Counted from the stretch's first letter, positions 17,187-25,280 are shown. The stretch is DNA of 57,409 nucleotides from Sulfurimonas crateris (GCA_945883795.1 CAMCYC010000009.1:1-57409), one strand, 5' to 3'. The notes: a model not told the origin generated them from the letters alone. A program made the numbers and translations.

Positions 17187-17938
17187 CCATAATCATTTGT
17201 TTCAACACTATGTGGAGGGATAGAATCAACATCGTAATACGCATTAAAACTTAAAAAGAATTTTTCAAATATTTTTACTTTGAGCTCGAATTTATTAGAA
17301 ATAGCATAATCAGAAAAATAATTTATTTTAGGTTGATAATAAAAGTTATACGAAAAAGATGCATCTCTACTAAACTCCATGACATATGCAAAATAAGTGT
17401 TTAATCTCACATTATTTTCTATAGGGTCATCGGATGTATATCCAATCCGTTCATACAATCCACCTGCACCGAGATACCCTCTTGAAGTTCTAAAAACATT
17501 AGGAGAGATACTATTGAGAAGTTCAAAAAGTTTATATCGTAAACCCACTCCAAGTAAACCTCTTTCCTCAATAAGTTTAAACTCATCTCTTTGTATTTGT
17601 CCAAAATATTCTGCTCTTAAATTATTACTATATATTGGAAGTAAATCAATAGCTGATATGTAACGAAGATGTGCATAAAGGTTATCTGTATCTTTTTGAT
17701 GTCTAGATTGCCCATATTCTCCAGCAACTTCCCCCCAAACCACATAATCTTGAGCATCATCATATGTGACCCTCGCAGAAGCTTGATAGTTATTTCTATC
17801 TGTATTTCCTCTTTTTGATTCAAGAGATACAGAACCGATGACATGTGTGCCAGGTCTATCGCCTATATCTACAGGAGCTACAGAAACAAGTGCGAGTAAA
17901 GATGTGATATTGATGAGTAATATTATAAGTAATTTCAT
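17156..17938 (-). CDS. DUF481-type outer-membrane protein
   Basis: The protein has 260 residues from the ATG at 17938. The open frame continues upstream, but a terminator at 17954-17980 and the DUF309 gene occupy that DNA, and the ATG at 17938 begins a clear signal peptide (KLLIILLINITSLLALVSVA). The rest is strand-rich with aromatic girdles (SFSYNFYYQPKINYFSDY) and ends in Phe (NLIFEF), typical of an outer-membrane barrel. DUF481 proteins are salt-stress-linked barrels of unknown substrate. It overlaps the MFS gene tail-to-tail by 31 nt. Confidence 0.7.
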   Translation of the reverse strand: MKLLIILLINITSLLALVSVAPVDIGDRPGTHVIGSVSLESKRGNTDRNNYQASARVTYDDAQDYVVWGEVAGEYGQSRHQKDTDNLYAHLRYISAIDLLPIYSNNLRAEYFGQIQRDEFKLIEERGLLGVGLRYKLFELLNSISPNVFRTSRGYLGAGGLYERIGYTSDDPIENNVRLNTYFAYVMEFSRDASFSYNFYYQPKINYFSDYAISNKFELKVKIFEKFFLSFNAYYDVDSIPPHSVETNDYGQKTNLIFEF

Positions 17939-17953
17939 GAGGGAAATTGTATC

Positions 17954-17980
17954 AAAAAAAAAGGGTCTCGACAACCCTTT
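17954..17980 (-). terminator. Terminator of the rubrerythrin-DUF309 operon
   Basis: AAAGGGT pairs with ACCCTTT around a 7-nt loop; on the minus strand it is followed by nine Ts. It ends the 19360-17991 operon 16 nt before the DUF481-type start. Confidence 0.85.
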
Positions 17981-17990
17981 AGATGAGGTT

Positions 17991-18323
17991 TTAAGAGATT
18001 TTTTTATATTTGATAGATTCCAAATGACGGGCAATTTGATGATATTTATTAAGATAAAGGGAATCGATTTTATACAAAAGAGGTCTATATTTAAGATAAT
18101 TATTCCAAACTTTTGATGCAGAAGTAAATCTTTGTTTTTTAATAAGCTCAAAACACACAGAAGCATTTATAAACCCTTTGATAAGTTTTACTTCAAGATT
18201 ATCTTCAAATCGTCTTGGAAACCAAATCGCTTCCAAAGCTTCATGGGCATCATAAAACCTCTCTTCATTTAAACAAAGAACAAACTCCTCAAGAGCCTGT
18301 TCATGCAAAGAATCTTTATTCAT
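17991..18323 (-). CDS. DUF309 domain protein
   Basis: This 110-residue helical protein has the DUF309 signature EERFYDAHEALEAIW near 20-34, followed by LIKGFINASVCFELIKK. The conserved His and Glu residues suggest a ligand or metal site, but the function of the family is unknown. It overlaps the rhodanese-like gene by 8 nt and is the last gene of the minus-strand operon with rubrerythrin. Confidence 0.85.
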   Translation of the reverse strand: MNKDSLHEQALEEFVLCLNEERFYDAHEALEAIWFPRRFEDNLEVKLIKGFINASVCFELIKKQRFTSASKVWNNYLKYRPLLYKIDSLYLNKYHQIARHLESIKYKKIS

Positions 18324-18630
18324 CTACAAATACACTCATATTGACTCTCCAATATGCTCTACCACCTCGAAGAGAGATGCAATGATATTCAGGAAACTTT
18401 TTTTTGTATTCACTAAGTCTATGGAGCGTCCCTTTGCCTGTATCACAATAAAATACAAAAACGCTCCCTTTTTGATAATGTTGCAGTTCATGTGGGTTGT
18501 ATACTTGAGTCTTTGCTTTTTCAATTGGAGATAAAATTGTGTCTATTAAAACAACTTTTACCCCAATTCTTTCAAGTTTTATTTTATTCTTCAGATATTC
18601 TTCTTGAGTCCACTCGTCTGGATATTGCAT
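18316..18630 (-). CDS. Rhodanese-like protein, 104 aa
   Basis: The second half has the rhodanese core. VFVFYCDTGKGT gives the active-site loop with C62, and LRGGRAYWR (87-95) is the usual closing GG-x2-W element. Rhodaneses carry sulfane sulfur on this Cys. The loop CDTGKGT differs from the more usual CRxGxR, so sulfurtransferase activity is likely but not certain. A strong AAAGGAGGG (18636-18644) fixes the start. It lies 26 nt after the ferredoxin-like gene and overlaps DUF309, so it belongs to the oxidative-stress operon. Confidence 0.7.
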   Translation of the reverse strand: MQYPDEWTQEEYLKNKIKLERIGVKVVLIDTILSPIEKAKTQVYNPHELQHYQKGSVFVFYCDTGKGTLHRLSEYKKKFPEYHCISLRGGRAYWRVNMSVFVDE

Positions 18631-18656
18631 ATATACCCTCCTTTAAAAGAGATGAG

Positions 18657-18851
18657 TTATAACTCTGCCAAAGCTTTTTGTATCGCTTGGGGAAGTGATA
18701 AATCAACTTTACGGCAACCAACCTCTAAACAGCACTCACACGAAGTTCCTGCATCTGTTTCTTCCATGATAGCATCTTGATTATTACCATGTTTTTTTAC
18801 AGCCTCTTTTATCGCTTCATATTCCACTTCATTACAATCACATACTAACAT
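18657..18851 (-). CDS. BFD-like [2Fe-2S] protein (bacterioferritin-associated-ferredoxin type)
   Basis: This protein has 64 residues. C4-D-C6 at the N-terminus and C38/C40/C41 in GTSCECCLEVGC provide the ligands expected for the Fer2_BFD fold, which holds one [2Fe-2S] cluster in a small helical domain. The ATG shares one base with the rubrerythrin stop, so the two are translated together. BFD proteins release iron from ferritin-type cages by electron transfer; here it may pass electrons to rubrerythrin (inference from the coupling). Confidence 0.8.
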   Translation of the reverse strand: MLVCDCNEVEYEAIKEAVKKHGNNQDAIMEETDAGTSCECCLEVGCRKVDLSLPQAIQKALAEL

Positions 18852-19360
18852 TATTTTTCTCCTTGGATTTGTCTAAATGTAGAACCTTTTACACCACAAA
18901 CAGGACAATTTTCTGGTGGTGTACCAAGTTCAATATAACCACATGTTGGACACAAATAAATTGTAATCTCCTCTAAATCTTTTCCCTCTTTTACTGCTTT
19001 TAAAGCAAGTTGGTAAAGTTCTGCATGAACTTTTTCAGCTTCAAGTGCATATCCAAACATTTTTTTGGCTTTATGATTTTCCACTACTGCTTGAGCGTAC
19101 ATAGGTGGATACATCTCTTCAAATTCGTAAGTCTCGCCACCAATAGCAGCTTCAAGATTTTCAAGTGTAGAACCAATCTTTTCCATGGCTTTTAAATGAC
19201 CCTCTGCATGTATCTTTTCAGCCTCTGCAGTTGTACGAAATAACTGAGCAATATTTTCAAAACCATCTTTAACTGCTTGTTTCGCAAAAGCACTATATTT
19301 TTGATAGGCTTGACTCTCGCCACTAAAGGCTACATCTAAATTCTCTTTTGTCGTTGGCAT
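18851..19360 (-). CDS. rbr: Rubrerythrin
   Basis: This 169-residue non-haem diiron peroxidase protects microaerophiles from H2O2. Residues 1-130 form the four-helix bundle with Glu and E-x2-H ligands (SGESQAYQKY, AEAEKIHAEGHL, AEKVHAELY). The C-terminal rubredoxin-like site is CPTCGY then CPVCG, four Cys around one iron. The length and domain order are normal. The gene leads an operon with the BFD-like, rhodanese-like and DUF309 genes and has a -10 candidate at 19408-19413. Confidence 0.93.
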   Translation of the reverse strand: MPTTKENLDVAFSGESQAYQKYSAFAKQAVKDGFENIAQLFRTTAEAEKIHAEGHLKAMEKIGSTLENLEAAIGGETYEFEEMYPPMYAQAVVENHKAKKMFGYALEAEKVHAELYQLALKAVKEGKDLEEITIYLCPTCGYIELGTPPENCPVCGVKGSTFRQIQGEK

Positions 19361-19571
19361 GGGAATTCCTTGATTTAAATTTAAAAGAAAAAGCTATCTT
19401 TGTTGCCATTCTATCTATTGGAGACTTAAATAAAAATGATGAAAAAAAAATCTTTTTTTTCTTCAAAAAAAGGTCTCAAAAAAATATGAAAATTCTTTAA
19501 AATTTACTACTATAAAAAATACAAAAGACTGTATGATTTCGAAATTACTTCACACATTTTAAAGGAACGCA
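19361..19571. promoter_or_regulatory. Divergent promoter region of rbr and the DUF2156 gene
   Basis: On the minus strand TAGAAT (19413-19408) is a plausible rbr -10 box. An inverted A9/T8 run (about 19441-19461) could form a weak stem between the divergent units. Facing right, AAAGGAAC (19560-19567) is the ribosome binding site of the DUF2156 gene. No clear repressor operator is seen. Confidence 0.45.
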
Positions 19572-20552
19572 ATGGCAAACTTAATAGTCAAAAAACAGAT
19601 ACTCAAACCTTTCACACTTGAGTCAAAACTTCTCATGGAAAAACACTTAGAAAAGCTCAATGTTGAGCTGAGTGATTATACTTTTGCAGCAAACTATATT
19701 TGGCTTGCAAATAGCAGTGGGTTTTATGCAGTTATCAATAAATGTTTTTGTCTATTTATTATGACAGGTGGTGAACTCACCATGTTATTGCCACCTCTGG
19801 GTAAGAAAAAATATATAACAGATGCAATCATTAAATGCTTTGAAATCATGAATGCAAATAATTCTTCCCCTTATTATGCAAGGATTGATTATGTTCAAGG
19901 AGACATGATAGAGGAGTTTGTCCAATCCGCTGATGAAGCACAAAGTATGTTTGAGATGCTTGAGCATTATATAGTTGAGAAAAAGTTGGTTGATTATATC
20001 TATTCTGTTGATAGTTTAATTGAGTTACGAGGCAATAGCTACCACACAAAACGCACTGAAATAAATAAGTTTACAAAGTCTTATTCTGAACATACTATCG
20101 AACCACTCGATAGCGTTAAACATAAAGATGAAATTATGGGACTTTTTGACAAGTGGGTTTCTGATAGAATGAAATATATGCCAAAAGAGGAAGCAGAAGT
20201 TTTCTTAGAGGGGATTCATCAAGAGCGTGCTGCAATTAAACAGATGCTAAAAATTTTTAATGAATTAGAACTTATTGGTCTTGTTATCTACATCAATGGA
20301 GAACTCAAAGGTTTTACAGCGGGTGAGAGAATCAATGCTACAACTGCTACTGTTATCATCGAAAAGACAGATTTTGAAGTGCTTGGATGTGCTCAATATA
20401 TTTTCCGTGAATTTTCAAAAATGCTCAAAGAACATTATGGTGTCACTTATATCAATGTTGGTGATGACATGGGATTTGAAAATCTACGAAAAGTTAAAAT
20501 GTCTTATAGACCATTTAAGCTTGTTCCAAAATATACAATCTACCAAAAATGA
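19572..20552 (+). CDS. DUF2156 (phosphatidylglycerol lysyltransferase C-terminal-like) acyltransferase
   Basis: This soluble protein of 326 residues matches the stand-alone DUF2156 family, a double GNAT-like fold related to the catalytic part of MprF and FemX. Typical stretches are TFAANYIWLANSSGFYAVI near 37-55 and INVGDDMGFENLRKVKMSYR near 296-315. Members transfer aminoacyl or acyl groups, but the substrate of the stand-alone Campylobacterota proteins is unknown. It overlaps the following GNAT gene by 4 nt (ATGA). Confidence 0.75.
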   Translation: MANLIVKKQILKPFTLESKLLMEKHLEKLNVELSDYTFAANYIWLANSSGFYAVINKCFCLFIMTGGELTMLLPPLGKKKYITDAIIKCFEIMNANNSSPYYARIDYVQGDMIEEFVQSADEAQSMFEMLEHYIVEKKLVDYIYSVDSLIELRGNSYHTKRTEINKFTKSYSEHTIEPLDSVKHKDEIMGLFDKWVSDRMKYMPKEEAEVFLEGIHQERAAIKQMLKIFNELELIGLVIYINGELKGFTAGERINATTATVIIEKTDFEVLGCAQYIFREFSKMLKEHYGVTYINVGDDMGFENLRKVKMSYRPFKLVPKYTIYQK

Positions 20553-20980
20553 TTCTCCGTAAAGCAATCTCTTCTGATGTTTCAAAGCTTTTTGCTTTGG
20601 AACAAGAACTTTTTAGTGTAGAAAACTTTCCTCTCTCACGAGCCTCTTTTGCTTATCATGTTAAAAATAATTTACTCTATATTGCTGAGATTGATGGCAA
20701 AACTGCTGGATATGCTTTGGCTTTGATAAAACGCACTCATGCCAAAATTTATTCGATTGGAGTAAGTGAAGTTTTTCGTGGCAAAAAAATTGCATCCAAA
20801 CTTTTAGAAACACTCCTACATGAACTCTCTCTTAATTTTAAAAAAATAACGCTTGAAGTTCGTACTGACAACGAAAACGCAATCACGCTTTACAAAAAAT
20901 TTAATTTTACTATCCAAAAAATAGAAAAAGCTTTTTATCGTGATGGATGTGATGCTTATATCATGGAATTTCAATCTTAG
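20549..20980 (+). CDS. GNAT N-acetyltransferase (RimI-like)
   Basis: This 143-residue protein has the GNAT acetyl-CoA loop SIGVSEVFRGKKIASKLL near 72-89, with the R/Q-x2-G-x-G/A pattern in the form RGKKIA. The C-terminal NAITLYKKFNFTIQ motif is typical of RimI-type protein acetyltransferases. The substrate cannot be named. It is translationally coupled to the DUF2156 gene (ATGA overlap), so two acyl-transfer proteins are made together. Confidence 0.85.
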   Translation: MILRKAISSDVSKLFALEQELFSVENFPLSRASFAYHVKNNLLYIAEIDGKTAGYALALIKRTHAKIYSIGVSEVFRGKKIASKLLETLLHELSLNFKKITLEVRTDNENAITLYKKFNFTIQKIEKAFYRDGCDAYIMEFQS

Positions 20981-20994
20981 TCTTCTTTTAAAAG

Positions 20995-21003
20995 TGTTAT
21001 AAT
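20995..21003 (+). promoter_or_regulatory. Extended -10 promoter (TGTTATAAT)
   Basis: An A-rich stretch leads to TG-T-TATAAT, about 29 nt before the ATG at 21032. It gives the secreted repeat protein its own promoter. Confidence 0.6.
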
Positions 21004-21031
21004 CGAAATAGTAAAAAAAATGGAGTCAAAG

Positions 21032-21805
21032 ATGAAAAAGATACTATTTTCTATAGCAATTGTTGGTTGTTTAAATACGGTTTTAAGTGCTTCTAATTTT
21101 GGATTTGGGGTTTCTGGTTCAGAAAACGGGATAGATAGCTTTACGCTCTCAATTGGAAACTATTTTGGTGTAACCCAACAACATGTACGGGGCGTTGGGC
21201 GTTATGTACCCCGTGAACATATGAGTGTTGTTTATTTTTTGGCTCGACAGTCGCATCAAAATACAAGTCATATAGTAAATTTACGGCATCAAGGTTTAAG
21301 TTGGTGGGATATTTCTTTACGCCTAGGACTTAATCCTTATATTCTTTATCAAGTGCGTGATTCTCAATCTTATGGTTATCAAAACGACAGAAGAGCTCAT
21401 CTGCAAGACTCTGAGATTGCTGACTTTGTAAATGTTCGTTTTATATCTGATTATCATCATGTAAAGCCACAAATAGTGATGCAACGCCATCATCAAGGGG
21501 AACGATATGAACATATAGATTCCTATTATCGAAAGAATAATTATAATAATAATCATTCAACAAGTTATGATGATAGAAAAACAGCAAGAGAAGATAAGAG
21601 ATACGATAGGCAACAAGAAAGAAGAGAAGATAAACGGGAATATCATGATAATAAAGAAGATAAACGAGAATATCATGATAATAAAGAAGATAAACGAGAA
21701 TATCGTGATAATAAAGAAGATAAACGGGAATATCGGAATAATAAAGAAGATAGACACGAACATGAAGATAAACGGGAATATAGAGACAGGGAATATTATA
21801 GATAA
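21032..21805 (+). CDS. Secreted protein with a charged 10-residue tandem repeat tail
   Basis: The protein has 257 residues from the ATG at 21032, preferred over the ATG at 21020 because TGGAG lies 6 nt upstream of it. A signal peptide spans about 1-20 (KKILFSIAIVGCLNTVLSA). A folded middle (MSVVYFLARQSHQNTSHIV, then LGLNPYILYQVRD) matches nothing I know. From about residue 175 the chain becomes highly charged, with four perfect-length copies of a 10-residue unit EDKREY-(H/R)-(D/N)-NK and degenerate ends. Such a tail is probably extended or coiled and could bind metal, polyanion or the cell wall (inference). Confidence 0.7.
   Translation: MKKILFSIAIVGCLNTVLSASNFGFGVSGSENGIDSFTLSIGNYFGVTQQHVRGVGRYVPREHMSVVYFLARQSHQNTSHIVNLRHQGLSWWDISLRLGLNPYILYQVRDSQSYGYQNDRRAHLQDSEIADFVNVRFISDYHHVKPQIVMQRHHQGERYEHIDSYYRKNNYNNNHSTSYDDRKTAREDKRYDRQQERREDKREYHDNKEDKREYHDNKEDKREYRDNKEDKREYRNNKEDRHEHEDKREYRDREYYR
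21626..21745 (+). repeat. In-frame 30-bp tandem repeat, four units
   Basis: Units start at 21626, 21656, 21686 and 21716 and begin GAAGATAAACGRGAATATC. They differ by only a few bases, and degenerate copies follow to the stop. The unit keeps the reading frame, so copy-number change lengthens or shortens the protein tail by ten residues. Confidence 0.9.
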
Positions 21806-21825
21806 ATATTGCAATATAAAATAAA

Positions 21826-21832
21826 GGGGGGG
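21826..21832 (+). promoter_or_regulatory. G7 tract serving as ribosome binding site of the Na/Pi cotransporter gene
   Basis: AAAGGGGGGG stands only 2 nt from the TTG at 21835. Poly-G tracts are phase-variable in Campylobacter. Here a length change would alter Shine-Dalgarno strength and spacing rather than the reading frame. Confidence 0.5.
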
Positions 21833-21834
21833 TC

Positions 21835-23592
21835 TTGTTAAAAAAATCTATATATCCACTTTTTTTACTTGCGGTTGCTTATTTGTTATTTTCTAGTCAT
21901 GATGCAAAAATTATTATTGCTGGAATAGCTATATTTTTAATCGGCATGGTGTTTATGGAAGATGGTTTTAAACTCTTTAGTGGTGGAATGCTTGAGAGAG
22001 TTTTAGAAAAATCTACAAGTAATCTCCCAAAATCAATAGCGACTGGTTTTATCGCTACTGCAATTGTGCAAAGTTCTTCGTTGCTGACTATTATTATTAT
22101 CTCATTTTTAAGTGCGGAGATGATTTCGCTCAGTGGTGCTATTGGTGTTGTTTTTGGGGCGAATATAGGAACTACCACAACTGCTTGGATAGTATCCGCA
22201 TTTGGTGTAAAAATTGATATTGCTTATTATGCAATGCCTATGCTGATTTTTGGAGTGCTTCTTAGGTTTAAAGCAAATAAAGCATATCAAGGATTAGGCA
22301 ATATTTTAATTGGTCTTGGTTTTGTATTTTTGGGCATTGGCTACATGAAAGATGGTTTTGAAGCCCTCAAAGATGGTCTGAACCTTGCACAATTTGCCAT
22401 GACTGGTTATCTTGGTGTTTTAGTTTATATCTTCATTGGCATGATAGCCACTATTATTATTCAATCAAGCAGTGCAACCATGGCAATTATTATCACTGCC
22501 TTAGCAACAGGACAAATAGAATATATAAATGCTCTAGCCCTTGCTATTGGTGCAAATATTGGCACGACAGTTACAGCCATTTTGGGTTCACTCTCATCCA
22601 ATGCAAATGGAAAAAGACTTGCCGTTGCACATTTTATTTTTAATGTTGTTACAGGATTTATAGCTGTACTTTTCTTGTATCAATTGGCAGATTTAGTTGA
22701 TATTTTAAGTCATAGTGTTGGTATAAATGAAAACGATTATGCTATGAAATTGGCGATGTTTCATACAATATTTAATATTATTGGTGTTTTAAGTGTTTCC
22801 CCATTTACACATAAATTAGTTACTTATTTAGAGGGACTTTTTATAGAAGAAGAGGTGGAAATAGATAGAGCAAAATATTTGGATAGTACAGTCATTGCTA
22901 TTCCAGTATCTGCATTAGCCGCACTCCAAAAAGAGATGACCCATCTTTATGATAACGCAACTGAAGTTTTAGCACATGCTATCTCTTTACATCGACACTC
23001 TTTTTTAAATCAGCAAAATATCCTTGAAGTTGTACAACATTCCACAGCTCCAATTGAGATTGATATAGAGGTATTTTATGAAACAAAAATTAAAGCACTC
23101 TATGGAGATATTCTAAACTTCGCCACACTTGCGCAAGATAAAATGAATGAAGAAGAGATAATGAGTTCTTATTATTACAAAGTTGCAGCAAAAAATGTTG
23201 TTGAAGCGATTAAAAATGCTAAAGAATTACAAAAGAATGTCACTTTGTACCAAAAAAGTAAAAATGAAGTTATCAAAAATGAATATAATATTTTAAGAGA
23301 AAAAATTGCCAATACACTCGATAAGATAGATGACATTAGAAGTGATGCTGATGACATGGACTCTTTGATTAAAGTGCAACAACTCAAAGAGGATATAAAA
23401 GCACTCAATATTATCAAAAATGGTAAAATTGATACACTTATCCGAAGCAATAGCATCACTCCAAAAATGGCAACTTCTTTAATCAATGACACATCTTTTG
23501 CCTACGATATCTCAAAAAGATTGATTGATGTTGCTGTAACTTTGTGGATAAAAGATAAAGAGATTAAAACATTAGCAGGAGAAGGTTCATGA
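21835..23592 (+). CDS. Na+/phosphate cotransporter (NptA/PNaS family) with PhoU-like tail
   Basis: This protein of 585 residues has a TTG start. Residues 1-310 hold two inverted membrane repeats with the duplicated signatures IVQSSSLLTIIIIS and GANIGTT in the first half, and IIQSSSATMAIIITAL and GANIGTTVTA in the second. These QSSS motifs form the Na+/phosphate site of the NaPi-II fold. Residues about 360-570 are cytosolic helices of the PhoU type, thought to regulate transport. It overlaps the next small gene by 4 nt, and a G7 tract serves as its ribosome binding site. Confidence 0.9.
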   Translation: MLKKSIYPLFLLAVAYLLFSSHDAKIIIAGIAIFLIGMVFMEDGFKLFSGGMLERVLEKSTSNLPKSIATGFIATAIVQSSSLLTIIIISFLSAEMISLSGAIGVVFGANIGTTTTAWIVSAFGVKIDIAYYAMPMLIFGVLLRFKANKAYQGLGNILIGLGFVFLGIGYMKDGFEALKDGLNLAQFAMTGYLGVLVYIFIGMIATIIIQSSSATMAIIITALATGQIEYINALALAIGANIGTTVTAILGSLSSNANGKRLAVAHFIFNVVTGFIAVLFLYQLADLVDILSHSVGINENDYAMKLAMFHTIFNIIGVLSVSPFTHKLVTYLEGLFIEEEVEIDRAKYLDSTVIAIPVSALAALQKEMTHLYDNATEVLAHAISLHRHSFLNQQNILEVVQHSTAPIEIDIEVFYETKIKALYGDILNFATLAQDKMNEEEIMSSYYYKVAAKNVVEAIKNAKELQKNVTLYQKSKNEVIKNEYNILREKIANTLDKIDDIRSDADDMDSLIKVQQLKEDIKALNIIKNGKIDTLIRSNSITPKMATSLINDTSFAYDISKRLIDVAVTLWIKDKEIKTLAGEGS

Positions 23593-23795
23593 AAATAGAG
23601 GAATTATTTAAAAAAGCAGAAAAGTTTTTTAGTATAGATAAAGAGAAGCGGGATAAAAAAGAGAAGTTGGAATCTTTGGTTGAGAAAAAAATATCCTCTA
23701 TTAAAGATAAAATAAAAGATGCAGATTCTAAAAAGAAAAAAGAGGAGTTAGAAAAAAAACTCGAAATTTTAATAGATTTGCAAAAAAAGATGTAA
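23589..23795 (+). CDS. Small coiled-coil protein, 68 aa
   Basis: About half of the residues are Lys, Glu or Asp, with hydrophobic residues at heptad spacing (LESLVEKKISSIKDKIKD). It is an almost continuous amphipathic helix and very probably a coiled coil. It begins inside the stop of the cotransporter gene (ATGA) and ends 22 nt before the nickel-permease-like gene. The coupling suggests it acts with the transporter, perhaps on its PhoU-like tail (inference). Family unknown. Confidence 0.6.
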   Translation: MKIEELFKKAEKFFSIDKEKRDKKEKLESLVEKKISSIKDKIKDADSKKKKEELEKKLEILIDLQKKM

Positions 23796-23817
23796 AAAAC
23801 TTGCATAAAGGTTAAAC

Positions 23818-24459
23818 ATGGAAAATTTTGGATTACTTCTTTTATTTTGGTATGGTATTTTACATGCATTTGGCGCAGACCATTTAACTGCAATAGCTGA
23901 TTTTTCTATTGGCAAAAATACAAAAAAGACTATGCTCATTACAACACTTTTTGCACTAGGGCATGGGTTTTCTCTTTTTATCTTTGCTAAAATTTTAGAG
24001 AGTTATCATATCAATGAACAGCTTTTAGGTTATGGCGACACTCTCTCATCCATGGTAATTTTTGGTATTGGTGTTTATCTTTTATTTATGGTTTTTACAG
24101 ACAGAATTAGCCTCAAAAAACATATACATCTTGGAGAGGAACATATCCATATCTCTTTTGGTAAAGAACATTCCCATACAAATAAAGATACAAGTTCGGC
24201 ATTTGCTATCGGTGCATTAATGGGAATAGGAGGCGTTCGTGGTATGCTTATCACACTTGGTGCAATAGAAAATCAAAGTGTAGATTTTAGTATGGTTTTA
24301 GCTTTTACGCTTGGAGTAATGAGTATCTTTATAGGCTTTGGAGTTGTAATACTCACTATAAATAAGAATTTATTAACTTCAAAACAAAATATACAAAAAG
24401 TGTTTACAACTGCTGGAGTTATCTCAATAGTTGTTGGCTCCAATATGCTTTTAAATTAA
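23818..24459 (+). CDS. Nickel/cobalt permease-like membrane protein
   Basis: This 213-residue protein has about six membrane helices. The first helix carries H16-A-F-G-A-D21-H22, close to the Ni2+-selective HAxDADH motif of NiCoT permeases and to the HupE/RcnA group. A cytosolic loop between helices 3 and 4 is His-rich (about 101-121, with HIHLGEEHIHIS and KEHSHT), suited to metal binding. hypB starts 12 nt downstream, so the likely cargo is nickel for a hydrogenase. Exporter or importer cannot be decided. Confidence 0.75.
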   Translation: MENFGLLLLFWYGILHAFGADHLTAIADFSIGKNTKKTMLITTLFALGHGFSLFIFAKILESYHINEQLLGYGDTLSSMVIFGIGVYLLFMVFTDRISLKKHIHLGEEHIHISFGKEHSHTNKDTSSAFAIGALMGIGGVRGMLITLGAIENQSVDFSMVLAFTLGVMSIFIGFGVVILTINKNLLTSKQNIQKVFTTAGVISIVVGSNMLLN

Positions 24460-24470
24460 AGGAAAAATAG

Positions 24471-25211
24471 ATGTGTAAAGATTGCGGTTGCAGTATAACA
24501 GAAGATAATCATGAAAAAAGTCATTCACATGAACATATCCATGACAATCCACAACTCAATGACAAAAAAACTATAGCAGTTATCACAAAAATTTTGGATA
24601 AAAATGACAAAGAAGCACACCATAATAGAGAACATTTTGATGCTCATAAAGTTTTGTGTATCAATCTTATGAGTAGCCCTGGAAGTGGTAAAACAGCTCT
24701 TTTAGAAAAACTAGCTGATTTGGCTACTTTTAAATTTGGTGTAATTGAAGGTGATTTAGAAACAACGAAAGATACTGATAGACTCAATGCAAAAGGGATT
24801 GTAGCACATCAAATTCAAACAGGTTCGGCATGTCACTTAGACGCATTTATGGTTCACAAAGCACTCCATCATTTTGATTTGGATACGCTAGATGTTTGTT
24901 TTATTGAAAATGTAGGCAACCTTGTTTGTCCCGCTTCTTATGATGTGGGAAGTCATTTAAATATAGTTTTGTTAAGTATCCCTGAAGGTGAGGATAAAAT
25001 TGCCAAATATCCTGTTATGTTTCGTCAAGCAGATTTGATTTTATTTACAAAAACAGATTTACTCCCATACTTTGAATATAATTTAGAAAAAGAAAAAATA
25101 ATGGCAAGAAAACTCAAACCAAATGTTGATATTGTAGAAATAAATACAAAAGATGATGCAACAATCTTAAAAGTAGTCAATTGGATTAGCTTTAAAATGC
25201 AGATGCGATAA
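24471..25211 (+). CDS. hypB: Hydrogenase nickel-insertion GTPase HypB
   Basis: This 246-residue protein starts with C2-x2-C5-G-C7, the high-affinity Ni site, followed by a His-rich stretch (SHSHEHIH). The GTPase domain has the P-loop SSPGSGKT (68-75), the switch-region metal site TGSACHLDA near 111-119, and the specificity loop TKTDLLP near 188-194. HypB loads Ni into [NiFe]-hydrogenase large subunits with HypA and can supply urease. The length is normal. No other hyp or hydrogenase genes lie in this window; its partner here is the permease-like gene 12 nt upstream. Confidence 0.95.
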   Translation: MCKDCGCSITEDNHEKSHSHEHIHDNPQLNDKKTIAVITKILDKNDKEAHHNREHFDAHKVLCINLMSSPGSGKTALLEKLADLATFKFGVIEGDLETTKDTDRLNAKGIVAHQIQTGSACHLDAFMVHKALHHFDLDTLDVCFIENVGNLVCPASYDVGSHLNIVLLSIPEGEDKIAKYPVMFRQADLILFTKTDLLPYFEYNLEKEKIMARKLKPNVDIVEINTKDDATILKVVNWISFKMQMR

Positions 25212-25280
25212 TTATTTATCAAAGATAGCAATCTAGCTTTTACTTTTGGAGTAATAAAAAGTTGTTATTTGAAACTTTTT

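Noticed and set aside
17939-18166. Longer N-terminus for the DUF481-type protein
   Set aside because: The extension runs through a terminator and the DUF309 gene in another frame, and the signal peptide begins at 17938.
21626-21745. Regular 30-bp repeats as a CRISPR array
   Set aside because: The units are directly adjacent with no spacers and encode an in-frame peptide repeat; no cas genes are present.
21557-21824. Long open frames on both strands across the tandem repeat region
   Set aside because: They arise because the 30-bp repeat is open in several frames. Only the frame of the secreted protein has a signal peptide, ribosome binding site and promoter.
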